Shown: positions 44,933 through 56,633 of the stretch, one piece after another | How positions within the stretch are numbered: position 1 is the first letter of the stretch | How the letters are laid out: the number at the start of each line of letters is the position of its first letter | Assembly: GCF_017308015.1 (NCBI RefSeq) | Contig: NZ_JAFKFW010000015.1 | Span: forward strand, 46,761 to 110,760 | Length of the DNA stretch: 64,000 nt | Source of the DNA: Allobosea sp. | GTDB taxonomy: Bacteria; Pseudomonadota; Alphaproteobacteria; Rhizobiales; Beijerinckiaceae | Direction of reading: 5' to 3' | Notes under the pieces: generated by a model | What the model was told of the DNA's origin: nothing | The model's input: only the letters and a program-made list of their open reading frames with translations | Database searches by the model: none | Translations under genes and position numbers: made by a program

Positions 44933-46126
44933 ATGAGTGGCGCAGTCCTCCGCTACAGTTTGCCCCGTTGGCGCGTGACGCGCTGGCTGGCGGATGCCGG
45001 ACCGGATGTTCCGCCCGAGATTCGGGTCGCGCTGATCGCCAGTCTCTACGGCACGCTGCCGATCTTCGCGGGCGGAGTCATCAATTCGCTTGCGGTCTCC
45101 TTCCTGATTGCCTGGCGCATCCCGACCCTGCCCTTCATGCTCTGGTGCGCGTTCGAGGTGATCTGCTGCGGGATCCGCCTGGTGGTGCTGATAGCGGCCC
45201 GCCGCCGGGCTGCGCGGGGTGCCCCGACCCCCACGGATCTCTATCTGCTGCTCGGTGTCGCCTGGGCAGCGGGCATCGGCGCCGGCACGTTCCTCAGCCT
45301 GAGCAGTGGCGACTGGGTCGCGGCGACGCTGGCCTGTCTCTCCGCCGGAGCGATGGTCGGCGGCATCTGCTTCCGCAACTTTGCCGCGCCGCGCATGGCC
45401 GGCTTGATGATCGGGCTGACATTGGGTCCCTGCGTGATCGCGGCGCCCTTCCTGTCCGAGCCGATCATGCTGATCACCTTCATGCAGATTCCATTCTACC
45501 TCTTCAGCATGGCGGTCGCTGCCTACAAGCTGAATGCCATGCTGATCTCGACCATGCGTGCCGAGCGCGAGAATGCCTTTCATGCGCGTCACGACATGCT
45601 GACCGGCCTGTCGAACCGGGCGGGGCTGACCAAGGCCTTCACGGCCCGTTTCGAGAGCGAGGCCACCCCACGGGGTCTCGCGCTGGTCTATCTCGATCTC
45701 GACGGCTTCAAGGCGGTGAACGACAATTACGGTCACATGGCGGGCGATGCCTTGCTCCAGCTTGTCGCGGAGCGCTTACGCGGTCTCGTGCGCAGCTCCG
45801 ACATCGCGGCGCGCATCGGCGGCGACGAATTCGTCGTGCTCTCCGAGCAGACCGAACGCACGCAGCTCCAGCGTTTCGGCGAGCGGATCGTCCGCGAGAT
45901 CTCGGCACCCTACGAGCTCGACAGCGGTCATCGGCTCAATATTGGTGCCTCCGTCGGTATCGCGCTCGCCCCCGAGCATGGCCGCGATATGAACAGCCTG
46001 ATGTCGGCGGCCGATGCGGCGCTGTATCAGGCGAAATCGCGCGGCAAGTCGCTCTGTGTCATCGCCGGGCAGCGCTCCGTCCTGGACGCGCGTGGCTCGA
46101 GCGGGCGCGCCCTGCGGTTGCAATAA
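44933..46126 (+). CDS. Membrane diguanylate cyclase (GGDEF domain)
   Basis: A 397-residue protein with five or six membrane helices in the first 215 residues (for example IPTLPFMLWCAFEVICCGI and FMQIPFYLFSMAVAAYKL) and a GGDEF domain (about 220-385). The catalytic motif is an intact GGDEF in AARIGGDEFVVLSE; HDMLTGLSNRAGL and VYLDLDGFKAVNDNYGH are standard. No EAL domain is present, so it should make cyclic di-GMP. No I-site RxxD is visible just upstream of the GGDEF. A structured leader precedes it. Confidence 0.9.
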   Translation: MSGAVLRYSLPRWRVTRWLADAGPDVPPEIRVALIASLYGTLPIFAGGVINSLAVSFLIAWRIPTLPFMLWCAFEVICCGIRLVVLIAARRRAARGAPTPTDLYLLLGVAWAAGIGAGTFLSLSSGDWVAATLACLSAGAMVGGICFRNFAAPRMAGLMIGLTLGPCVIAAPFLSEPIMLITFMQIPFYLFSMAVAAYKLNAMLISTMRAERENAFHARHDMLTGLSNRAGLTKAFTARFESEATPRGLALVYLDLDGFKAVNDNYGHMAGDALLQLVAERLRGLVRSSDIAARIGGDEFVVLSEQTERTQLQRFGERIVREISAPYELDSGHRLNIGASVGIALAPEHGRDMNSLMSAADAALYQAKSRGKSLCVIAGQRSVLDARGSSGRALRLQ

Positions 46127-46129
46127 CCG

Positions 46130-46645
46130 CTATTCGATCTCGCAGGCATCCTTGGCCGGCATCAGGCGCCAGAGCCCGTCATCGGGCTTTGCCAGGATTT
46201 TCACCGCATTGTCGGCAATCTCCTCGGCATCGTAGGGGTTGGGATTGGCGACGATCCCGCCATTGCGGATATCGAGTGCGCCTTGCGGCCCGCTCTCCAG
46301 TTGCCAGTTTCCGGCCTCCCATTCCGGCACGCAGCGCAGGCCCTTGCCCTGCGGCTTGCAGAAGCCGCCGAGCTGGTAGTCGAACCGGTTCGTGGTCGTG
46401 CGCTGCCGGAGGTTGAAATAGAGTGCGACATAGATCGCGGCATGCGGCTCGGCCTGCCAGTTGCCGGGCTTGTGCACGAGGCGGATCTTCGTGACCTTTT
46501 GCTGCGGGTGCGCCTTGAGATGGGCCTCGTCGTAAGTGCGCTCCCAGCAGGCATCCCGTTTCGGCGGCAATTCGCTTTCGAGCGGACGGGCCAAGGTCGG
46601 CAAGGCTGCAACCAGCACAACGGAAACGACGGCGGCGCGGCGCAT
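46130..46645 (-). CDS. Exported hypothetical protein
   Basis: A 171-residue protein with a short signal peptide (AAVVSVVLVAALPTLA). The mature part has four cysteines (ACWERTYDEAHLKAHP, GGFCKPQGKGLRC, and a C-terminal DACEIE) that could form two disulfides. It resembles conserved secreted proteins of unknown function in Rhizobiales. It converges with the GGDEF gene, 3 bases between stops. Confidence 0.65.
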   Translation of the reverse strand: MRRAAVVSVVLVAALPTLARPLESELPPKRDACWERTYDEAHLKAHPQQKVTKIRLVHKPGNWQAEPHAAIYVALYFNLRQRTTTNRFDYQLGGFCKPQGKGLRCVPEWEAGNWQLESGPQGALDIRNGGIVANPNPYDAEEIADNAVKILAKPDDGLWRLMPAKDACEIE

Positions 46646-46783
46646 TCTGGTGGCCTCCGGCTTCGGAACGCCAGATCATCGCAGTTTCGGTCACGCCGCA
46701 ACGGTTTTCGCGCGGGCGCTTGACCCCGGCCGCAGCCTGGGGCTTGGCTGTCGCGCCGAGACGGAACAGCCGGGGCGGGAAGC

Positions 46784-47713
46784 GTGACGGATATCGGGCG
46801 GCTGGTCCGCGACATCGCCGAGGAGATGCGCGGCGCGCAGGAGCGCGGCGAGGTCGCGACCTATATCCCGCCGCTCGCTCGTATCGATCCCCGCCAGTTC
46901 GGGCTCTGCGTCGTGACGGCCGATGGTGAGGTCCATGCCGCCGGCGACAGCGAGGAGTCCTTCTCGATCCAGAGCGTCTCGAAGGTTTTCGCCCTGACCC
47001 AGGCGCTCGGCAAGGTCGGCGACACGCTTTGGCGCCGGGTCGGGCGCGAGCCATCGGGCACGCCCTTCAACTCGATCGTCCAGCTCGAGCGCGAGCAGGG
47101 CGTGCCACGCAATCCCTTCATCAATGCCGGCGCCCTCGTCGTCGCCGATATCAACCTCGCCGGCCACGAGCCGCGCGTTGCCATCGGGGAGTTGCTGCGC
47201 TTCATGCGCTATCTCGCCGATGACGAGACGATCATCATCGACGAGGCCGTGGCGCGGGCCGAACAGGCGACGGGCTTCCGCAATATCGCGCTCGCCAATT
47301 ACATGAAGGCCTTCGGCAACATCACCCATCCGCCGGAACTGACGCTCGGCGTCTATTTCCATCAATGCGCCATCGCCATGACTTGCCGCCAGCTCGCCAT
47401 GGCCGGGCGTTTTCTGATGCATGGCGGCTACCACGAGCCCGGCGGGCCGCGCGTCGTCTCGGGCCAGCGGGCGCGCCGGATCAACGCGCTGATGCTGACC
47501 TGCGGCCATTACGACGCCTCGGGCGATTTCGCCTTCCGGGTCGGCCTGCCCGGCAAGTCGGGCGTCGGCGGCGGCATCCTGGCGATCGCGCCGGGCAAGG
47601 CCGCGATCGCGGTCTGGTCGCCCGGCCTCAACGCCAACGGCAATTCCCTGCTCGGCACGCTGGCGCTGGAGCGCCTGACCGAGGCGACGGGCTGGTCGGT
47701 TTTCGCGCGGTAA
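46784..47713 (+). CDS. glsA: Glutaminase A
   Basis: A 309-residue enzyme that hydrolyses glutamine to glutamate and ammonia. The serine-dependent active site SxxK is in [13 protein letters not shown]. Other landmarks are [29 protein letters not shown] and [20 protein letters not shown] near the end. Translation starts at a GTG with GGGAAGC before it. The length is normal for the family. Confidence 0.93.
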   Translation: MTDIGRLVRDIAEEMRGAQERGEVATYIPPLARIDPRQFGLCVVTADGEVHAAGDSEESFSIQSVSKVFALTQALGKVGDTLWRRVGREPSGTPFNSIVQLEREQGVPRNPFINAGALVVADINLAGHEPRVAIGELLRFMRYLADDETIIIDEAVARAEQATGFRNIALANYMKAFGNITHPPELTLGVYFHQCAIAMTCRQLAMAGRFLMHGGYHEPGGPRVVSGQRARRINALMLTCGHYDASGDFAFRVGLPGKSGVGGGILAIAPGKAAIAVWSPGLNANGNSLLGTLALERLTEATGWSVFAR

Positions 47714-47721
47714 GGCAGCGA

Positions 47722-49344
47722 CTAGCCCCGCAACCCCGGCGCTTCCTGCCCGGTGCGGGCGACATATTCGGTATAGCCGCCACCATAGGCATGGACGCCC
47801 TCAGGGGTCAGCTCCAGCAGCCGGTTCGACAGCGCGGCGAGGAAATGCCGGTCGTGGCTGACGAAGAGCATCGTGCCCTCGTAGTTCGAGAGCGCGGTGA
47901 TCAGCATTTCCTTGGTGGCGATGTCGAGATGGTTGGTCGGCTCGTCCAGCACCAGGAAATTCGGCGGATCATAGAGCATCATCGCCATGACGAGCCGCGC
48001 CTTCTCGCCGCCCGAGAGCACGCGGCAGCGCTTCTCGACATCGTCGCCCGAGAAGCCGAAGCAGCCGGCGAGCGAGCGCAGCGAACCCTGCCCGGCTTGC
48101 GGGAAGCGATCCTCCAGCGCCTCGAACACGGTGCGCTCGCCGTCGAGAACCTCCATGGCGTGCTGGGCGAAATAGCCGAGCTTGACGCTGGCGCCGATAT
48201 TGACCGTGCCGGCATCGGGCTCCGTCGTGCCGGTGACGAGCTTGAGCAATGTCGACTTCCCGGCGCCGTTGACGCCGAGCACACACCAGCGCTCCTTGCG
48301 CTGGATCTGGAAGTTCAGCCCGTCATAGATGCTGCGGCTGCCATAGGCCTTGTTCACGTTCTTGATGCTGACGACGTCGTCGCCGGAGCGCGGCGCCGGC
48401 TGGAATTCGAAGGCGACGGTCTGGCGCCGCCGCGGCGGCTCGACACGCTCGATCTTGTCCAGCTTCTTGACGCGGCTCTGCACCTGCGCGGCATGCGAGG
48501 CGCGCGCCTTGAAGCGTTCGATGAAGGCGATCTCCTTGGCCAGCATCGCCTGCTGGCGCTCGAACTGCGCCTGCATCTGCTTCTCGGCCAGCGCCCGCTG
48601 CTGCTGGTAGAATTCGTAATCGCCGGAATAGCTGGTCAGCGCGCCGCCATCGATCTCGATGATCTTGCCGACGATGCGGTTCATGAACTCGCGGTCATGC
48701 GAGGTCATCAGCACGGCGCCGTCATAGTTCTTCAGGAAGGATTCCAGCCAGATCAGGCTTTCGAGGTCGAGATGGTTCGACGGCTCGTCGAGCAGCATCG
48801 CGTCGGGGCGCATCAGCAGGATGCGGGCGAGCGCGACGCGCATCTTCCAGCCGCCGGAGAGGCCGCCGACATCCCCCTCCATCATCTCTTCGCTGAAGCC
48901 TAAGCCCGCGAGCACCTCGCGCGCGCGCCCGTCGAGCGCATAGCCGTCGAGCTCCTCGAAGCGGCCCTGCACCTCGCCATAGCGGGTGATGATCTGCTCC
49001 ATCTCGTCGGCGCGGTCGGGGTCGACCATGGCGGCTTCGAGTTCGGCGAGTTCGGCCGCGACCGTGCTGACCGGGCCGGCCCCGTCCATCACCTCGGCGA
49101 CGGCGCTGCGCCCGGCCATTTCGCCGACATCCTGGCTGAAATAGCCGATGGTGATGCCGCGATCGGTCGAGACCACGCCTTCGTCGGGCGCCTCCTCGCC
49201 GGTGATCATCCGGAACAGCGTGGTCTTGCCGGCGCCGTTCGGCCCGACCAACCCGACCTTCTCGCCCTTCAGAAGCCCTGCCGAGGCCTCGATGAAGACG
49301 ATCTGCTTTCCGTTCTGCTTGCTGATGTTCTCGAGGCGGATCAT
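47722..49344 (-). CDS. ABC-F family ATPase
   Basis: A 540-residue cytoplasmic protein with two ABC domains and no membrane part; ABC-F proteins act on the ribosome. Walker A motifs are GPNGAGKTTL (about 36) and GVNGAGKSTL (about 352). Signatures are LSGGWKMRVALAR and LSGGEKARLVMAM, with Walker B motifs AMLLDEPSNHLD and FLVLDEPTNHLD. The inter-domain linker contains an IAFIERFKARASHAAQVQSR helix. It is closest in plan to YbiT/Uup-type proteins, without a clear drug-resistance extension. Confidence 0.92.
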   Translation of the reverse strand: MIRLENISKQNGKQIVFIEASAGLLKGEKVGLVGPNGAGKTTLFRMITGEEAPDEGVVSTDRGITIGYFSQDVGEMAGRSAVAEVMDGAGPVSTVAAELAELEAAMVDPDRADEMEQIITRYGEVQGRFEELDGYALDGRAREVLAGLGFSEEMMEGDVGGLSGGWKMRVALARILLMRPDAMLLDEPSNHLDLESLIWLESFLKNYDGAVLMTSHDREFMNRIVGKIIEIDGGALTSYSGDYEFYQQQRALAEKQMQAQFERQQAMLAKEIAFIERFKARASHAAQVQSRVKKLDKIERVEPPRRRQTVAFEFQPAPRSGDDVVSIKNVNKAYGSRSIYDGLNFQIQRKERWCVLGVNGAGKSTLLKLVTGTTEPDAGTVNIGASVKLGYFAQHAMEVLDGERTVFEALEDRFPQAGQGSLRSLAGCFGFSGDDVEKRCRVLSGGEKARLVMAMMLYDPPNFLVLDEPTNHLDIATKEMLITALSNYEGTMLFVSHDRHFLAALSNRLLELTPEGVHAYGGGYTEYVARTGQEAPGLRG

Positions 49345-49470
49345 GGAATCGGGGAACCTTGAAGCGGTGTGCCGGCTGCCCTCCGCGCAATGGCAGGGTG
49401 GCGATCCGAACTTTCTGGAGAGCGCTCTACGCGATCGCGGCGACCGGGGAAAGACGGTGCGAAGCTGCGA

Positions 49471-49944
49471 TTATGCTGAGATGACAACGCTGCGGGCATG
49501 GGCCGCGCTCAGGAGATCGGCGGGGGCGAGTGCGATCTGCAGGCCGCGCTGGCCGCCATTGACATAGACCAGCACCTCGGAAGAGGCCGGCTCGTCCACG
49601 ATCGTCGGCAGCTTGCGCTTCTGGCCGAAGGGGCTGACCCCGCCGACCTTGTAGCCGGTCAGGCGCTCGGCATCGGGCACTGGCATCATCGCCGCAGCCT
49701 TGCCGCCGAAGGCAGCCGCGACCTTCTTCATGCTGGCCTCGCGGTCGGAGGCGAGAACGATGCAGACCGGCTTGCCGTCGACCTGCGCGATCAATGTCTT
49801 GAGCACGCGATGGGGCGGTTCGCCCAGCGCCTCCGCCGCCTGCAGCCCGACGCGCTCGGCATGCGGGTCGTAGGTGTAGCTGTGCAGCTCGAAACGGATT
49901 CCGAGCTGCTTCAGCGCCAGCGTGGCGGGGGTCGTCTGGGCCAT
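49471..49944 (-). CDS. ybaK: Cys-tRNA(Pro) deacylase, YbaK family
   Basis: A 157-residue editing protein that removes cysteine from mischarged tRNA-Pro. The start region TPATLALKQLGIRFELHSY, EALGEPPHRVLKTLIAQVDG, and GGVSPFGQKRKLPTIVDE near the end match YbaK; the catalytic lysine is expected in VLKTLIAQ. It is the last of the minus-strand genes downstream of gyrB, with 19 bases between. Confidence 0.92.
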   Translation of the reverse strand: MAQTTPATLALKQLGIRFELHSYTYDPHAERVGLQAAEALGEPPHRVLKTLIAQVDGKPVCIVLASDREASMKKVAAAFGGKAAAMMPVPDAERLTGYKVGGVSPFGQKRKLPTIVDEPASSEVLVYVNGGQRGLQIALAPADLLSAAHARSVVISA

Positions 49945-49963
49945 CGTCCCGTTGTCGCGACGA

Positions 49964-52483
<2,520 letters not shown>

Positions 52484-52545
52484 TCACGCGCCTACGCGTG
52501 CGTGCGCGGGAAGGAGGCCTATCGGGCGGTAATTCGCCTCGATGC

Positions 52546-54384
52546 TCAGCCGCGGAATTCCGAGATCGCCTCGACGAAGGCCTCGCCGTATTGCGCGAGC
52601 TTGCGTTCGCCGACGCCTTCGATCGCCCGCATCTCGTCCAGGCCCAGCGGCCGTTCCCGCGCCATGGCGATCAGGGTGCGGTCGGTGAAGATGATATAGG
52701 CTGCGACGCCTTCCTCGCGGGCGATCTGGAGCCTGAGCTTGCGCAGGTGCTCGAACAGGCCGGCGGTGCCCTCGTCGAGCCCGTCGGCGCGCGCCGCATC
52801 GCGCTCGGAGCGGCGGGAGCGGCGTTCCGCGAAGGGGTCGGCCCGGAGTGCGATCTCCTCCCGCCCGAACAGGATGTCCTCGCCCTTCGGCGTCAGGCGG
52901 AAGCCACCATGCTCGGCGCTGGCCTCGGTCAGCGCGCCCGCTGCGAAGAGCTTGCGCGTCAGCCCCATCCAGGCGGCCTTCGGCTTGTCGGCGCCGACGC
53001 CGAAGGTCTTCAGGCCGTCATGATTCTGGCGGCGGACGACCTCGGTCGTGGTGCCCGTCAGGATGTCGGCGAGATGGCCGGCGCCGAAGCGCTCGCCCGA
53101 GCGGATCACCGCCGAGAGCAGCTTGCGCGCGTCGAGCGTCGCATCCTGCAGGGCCGGCGCCTCCGCGCCGCAGAGATCGCAGCGGAACGGCGCATTGCCA
53201 TGCCGGCACGGCGGCGTCTCCTCGCCGAAATAGGCGAGCAGCGCGCTGCGCCGGCAGAGCGCATTCTCGCAGAGATCGATCATCGCGTTCAGCCGCTTGT
53301 GCTCGATGCGCCGGCGCTCGTCGTCGATCTGTTTCTCGTCGATCTGGCGGCGCCGGAGCGACATGTCGTCGACGCCGTAGAGGGTCAGCGTATCCGCCGG
53401 CAGTCCGTCGCGCCCGGCGCGGCCGATCTCCTGGTAATAGCCCTCGATCGAGCCGGGCATGTCGGCATGGACGACGAAGCGCACATCCGGCTTGTTGATG
53501 CCCATGCCGAAGGCGATGGTGGCGCAGACGACGACGCCGTCCTCTTGCAGGAAGATGTCCTGGTTGCGGTTGCGTGTCTCCTGTTCGAGCCCGGCATGAT
53601 AGGGCAGGGCGTTCCAGCCTTTTTCGCTGAGTGCTGTGGCGAGGCGCTCGGTCTTGCTGCGCGAGGAGCAGTAGACGATGCCGGAGCCGTTGCGGTGCCG
53701 GCGCAGAAAATCGTCGATCTGACGGCGCGGCTGCTCCTTCGGCGCGAAGGCGAGCTTCAGGTTCGGCCGGTCGAAGGAATGCACCACCATCCGCGGCGGC
53801 TGCGGGAACAGTTGCTGGGCGATATCGGCCTGGGTCTGCCGGTCGGCGGTCGCAGTCAGCGCCGTCACCGGCACGCCGCCCAAAGCTTCGCGCGTCTTGG
53901 CGAGCAGGCGGTATTCCGGGCGGAAATCATGGCCCCATTGCGAGACGCAATGCGCTTCGTCGATGGCGAGCCGATTCACGCCGAGGCGTTTTAGCCGCGA
54001 GACCAGCCGCTCGCCGGCCAGCCGTTCCGGCGATACGAAGAGCAGCCTGAGATCGCCGGAATTCAGTCTGTCCCAGGCCTGCGCCGCCTCTTCCTCGGTA
54101 TTCATCGAGTTGAGTGAGGCGGCCGAGACGCCGGCCCGCACGAGCTGCCCGACCTGATCGCGCATCAGGGCGATCAGGGGCGAGACGACCAGCGTCAGCC
54201 CGCCCGCGACCAGCGCGGGCAACTGGTAGCACATCGACTTGCCGGAGCCGGTTGGCATCACCGCGAAGACGTCCTCGCCGGCAAGGGCGGCGGCAATCAC
54301 CTCCCATTGGCCGGGGCGGAAATCGTCATAGCCCCACACCGATTTGAGGATGGCGCGGGCGTCTGATTCGCGGGATGGCGACAT
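52546..54384 (-). CDS. recQ: ATP-dependent DNA helicase RecQ
   Basis: A 612-residue 3'-5' helicase. Walker A is in VMPTGSGKSMCYQLPAL, the DEAH box in LAIDEAHCVSQWGHDF, and motif VI in GRAGRDGLPADTL. The RQC domain has zinc-binding cysteines in ENALCRRSALL and then CDLCGAEAP. A C-terminal HRDC domain (LRKLRLQIAREEGVAAYII, RPLGLDEMRAIEGVGERKL) is present. The ATG at 54384 is used; the longer frame adds ten residues without conservation. Confidence 0.95.
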   Translation of the reverse strand: MSPSRESDARAILKSVWGYDDFRPGQWEVIAAALAGEDVFAVMPTGSGKSMCYQLPALVAGGLTLVVSPLIALMRDQVGQLVRAGVSAASLNSMNTEEEAAQAWDRLNSGDLRLLFVSPERLAGERLVSRLKRLGVNRLAIDEAHCVSQWGHDFRPEYRLLAKTREALGGVPVTALTATADRQTQADIAQQLFPQPPRMVVHSFDRPNLKLAFAPKEQPRRQIDDFLRRHRNGSGIVYCSSRSKTERLATALSEKGWNALPYHAGLEQETRNRNQDIFLQEDGVVVCATIAFGMGINKPDVRFVVHADMPGSIEGYYQEIGRAGRDGLPADTLTLYGVDDMSLRRRQIDEKQIDDERRRIEHKRLNAMIDLCENALCRRSALLAYFGEETPPCRHGNAPFRCDLCGAEAPALQDATLDARKLLSAVIRSGERFGAGHLADILTGTTTEVVRRQNHDGLKTFGVGADKPKAAWMGLTRKLFAAGALTEASAEHGGFRLTPKGEDILFGREEIALRADPFAERRSRRSERDAARADGLDEGTAGLFEHLRKLRLQIAREEGVAAYIIFTDRTLIAMARERPLGLDEMRAIEGVGERKLAQYGEAFVEAISEFRG

Positions 54385-54444
54385 GGACAAGCGGTGTGCC
54401 GCAGCCGGGCGCACTTGGCCAGCCTTTCGCCGGATATCCTGTGC

Positions 54445-54804
54445 CTAGACCCGCACGGCGAGCAGATGAACCGCTGCGGCGAGCGCGAAAACCGCCGTGA
54501 TCAGCTTCGAGGGCCAGGGTTTGAGGTCGAACCAGATGAATTGCAGTGCGAGCCTCAAGCCCCAGAAGGCCGCGCCTGTGAGAGGCAGTACAGGATGCAC
54601 GTTTCCCTGCCCGGCCTGCCAGATCAAACTCGCGCCATAGGCCAGAAAGACGAAGATCAGCATCGCGTTGAGCGTCTGCGTGATCGCCGTGTTCAGGCTG
54701 CCGGAAGGCGCAAGCCGCTCCGGCCAGCCGAACAGGCGCCGGAACGCGGCGTGGAACAGCGCGAAGCCGAGATCGATGAGCCCCGCCGCCAGAGCCAAGA
54801 CCAT
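54445..54804 (-). CDS. Four-helix membrane protein of unknown function
   Basis: A 119-residue hydrophobic protein with about four helices: VLALAAGLIDLGFALFHAAF, AMLIFVFLAYGASLIW, LTGAAFWGLRLALQFIWF and LITAVFALAAAVHLLAV. Its ATG directly follows the stop of the LysE-type gene (TGAATG), so the two are co-translated. The family is not recognised. Confidence 0.7.
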   Translation of the reverse strand: MVLALAAGLIDLGFALFHAAFRRLFGWPERLAPSGSLNTAITQTLNAMLIFVFLAYGASLIWQAGQGNVHPVLPLTGAAFWGLRLALQFIWFDLKPWPSKLITAVFALAAAVHLLAVRV

Positions 54805-55419
54805 TCAGCTCCGCGTCGCGATCGCGGCGGCCGCGCCCGCCATCACGCCGCCGGTCGTCCGGTTGATCCAGCGCATCGCGCGCGGGCTGGCGACGAGGCG
54901 CCGCGCCCGGTCGGCGGCATAGGCATAGGCCATCAGCGTTCCCGTGATGATCGGGGCGATCAGCGCGGCGACCTCGACGAAGGCGAGCGTGCTCATCGCG
55001 TTGAGATCGATGACCAGCGGCAGGATCGAGAGGAAGAAGACCATGACCTTGGGATTGCCGAGCGTGAGTGCGATGCCGCCGAGAAACAGGCGCATGCCCT
55101 CGCCGCGCGCGGCGGGAGATGGCTTCGGCGCCTCGGCCGGGGCCGTCCAGGCCTTGTAGGCGAGGAAGACGAGATAGGCGCAGCCGGCATATTTGATCGC
55201 GACGAAAATGCCGTGGAAGCTCTGCATGAGGACGCTCAAGCCCAGCGCCGTGAGCGTGAACCAGACGAGATCGCCCGCGACGATGCCGGCAAGGAAGGGC
55301 AAAGAACGTCGGAAGCCCGCGGACAGGGAGCGCGCCACCAGCGCCGCGATGGCCGGGCCGGGCGAGGCGACGGCGAGGAAATAGACGCCGGCGAACAGCG
55401 CAAGGCTGGAGATGTCCAT
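54805..55419 (-). CDS. LysE/RhtB family amino-acid exporter
   Basis: A 204-residue inner-membrane protein with the family start LFAGVYFLAVASPGPAIAAL, the SLPFLAGIVAGDLVWFT segment and GIALTLGNPKVMVFFLSILP in the second half. Six helices are predicted. GGAGGC lies a few bases before the ATG at 55419. It exports an unknown amino acid or related metabolite. It lies between recF and recQ. Confidence 0.9.
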   Translation of the reverse strand: MDISSLALFAGVYFLAVASPGPAIAALVARSLSAGFRRSLPFLAGIVAGDLVWFTLTALGLSVLMQSFHGIFVAIKYAGCAYLVFLAYKAWTAPAEAPKPSPAARGEGMRLFLGGIALTLGNPKVMVFFLSILPLVIDLNAMSTLAFVEVAALIAPIITGTLMAYAYAADRARRLVASPRAMRWINRTTGGVMAGAAAAIATRS

Positions 55420-55495
55420 AGAAAGCCTCCGAGACTGCACGCGAGACTAGCAGGAACGCAGCGAGGCGTCCCATCGCAAGCCGTGGCCCGACCGA

Positions 55496-56623
55496 TCAAT
55501 CGAGCGGATCGATCCGCCCCGGTGTCACCGCGAAGCGCTGCGCGCCGGCCGGCAAATCGCCGAACAGGGCTGCATCCGCCCCGGTCATCCAGACTTGGCA
55601 GCCGAGCCCGGTCAGCCCTTCGTAGAGCGCCCCGCGCCGACGCGGATCGAGATGGGCAGCGATCTCGTCGAGCAGGACGAGCGGCGCGATACCGCTCATC
55701 GCCGCGACGAGCCGGGCATGGGCGAGCACGAGCCCGATCAGCAGGGCCTTCTGTTCGCCGGTCGAGCCTTGACCGGCGGGAATGTCCTTCGGCCCGTGGC
55801 GAACCTCCAGATCGGAGGCCTGTGGTCCCGCCAGCGTGCGTCCGGCTGCCCGATCGCGATGGCGGCTCTTGCGCAGCAGCTCGCGATAGGCGTCCTCGGC
55901 ATCGAGGGCCGGCAGGCGTGCGACGAGCGCGTCGATCTCGCCGGAGAGCGCGATATCGGCGAAGGGGAAGGGCGAGGCCTCGTCGCGCGTCTCGGCGATG
56001 ATGGCTGAGAGTCGAGCCACGGTCTCGGCCCGCGCGGCGGCGACCGCGATGCCGAGCTCGGCAACCTCACGTTCGACCGCGTCGAGCCACTGACCCTGAC
56101 CGGGGCTCTCCTCGAGGATGCGGTTACGTGAACGCAGGGCCCGCTCCAGCGCGTTCGAGCGCGTCGCATGGCTTGGATCGATCGCCAGCACCAGGCGATC
56201 GAGGAAGCGCCTGCGATCGCCGGCCGCTCCCCGGAACAAGCCATCGAGATCGGGCGTCAGCCAGACAACCCGCAGATAATCGCTGAAGGCCAGCGCCGAG
56301 CCGACGCTGGTGCCATCGATCCGCGCGAGCCGCGGCCGGCGTCCCTCGGCATCGGTCGGCCCCAGCCCGATGCCGAGCCGGCCCGCCTCATCAACCAGGG
56401 TTATGGAGGCGGCGAAGGAGCCGTCGCCGCCTTGCCGCGCCATCGTGGTGATCTCGGCGCGACGCAGGCCGCGCCCCGGCGTAAACAGCGAGAGTGCTTC
56501 GAGGATATTGGTCTTGCCGGCTCCGTTCTCGCCCGCGAGCGCAACGATTTGGCCCTCGACCGGAAGATCGAGGGCCTCGTAGGAACGGAAATCCTGCAGG
56601 ATCAGGCGCGCGACGGCGGCCAT
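55496..56623 (-). CDS. recF: DNA replication and repair protein RecF
   Basis: A 375-residue SMC-like ATPase that helps load RecA at gaps. Walker A is GENGAGKTNILEAL at about 31, LTPDLDGLFRGAAGDRRRFLD follows, the signature region is in GQGSTGEQKALLIGLVLAHA, and Walker B is APLVLLDEIAAHLDPRRR. It lies 10 bases downstream of dnaN and is probably in the same operon. Confidence 0.95.
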   Translation of the reverse strand: MAAVARLILQDFRSYEALDLPVEGQIVALAGENGAGKTNILEALSLFTPGRGLRRAEITTMARQGGDGSFAASITLVDEAGRLGIGLGPTDAEGRRPRLARIDGTSVGSALAFSDYLRVVWLTPDLDGLFRGAAGDRRRFLDRLVLAIDPSHATRSNALERALRSRNRILEESPGQGQWLDAVEREVAELGIAVAAARAETVARLSAIIAETRDEASPFPFADIALSGEIDALVARLPALDAEDAYRELLRKSRHRDRAAGRTLAGPQASDLEVRHGPKDIPAGQGSTGEQKALLIGLVLAHARLVAAMSGIAPLVLLDEIAAHLDPRRRGALYEGLTGLGCQVWMTGADAALFGDLPAGAQRFAVTPGRIDPLD

Positions 56624-56633
56624 GATCGCCGGA

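Noticed and set aside
46665-46686. GGAAC followed by AGTT between the exported protein and glsA
   Set aside because: The spacer is only 13 bases and the -10 element is imperfect.
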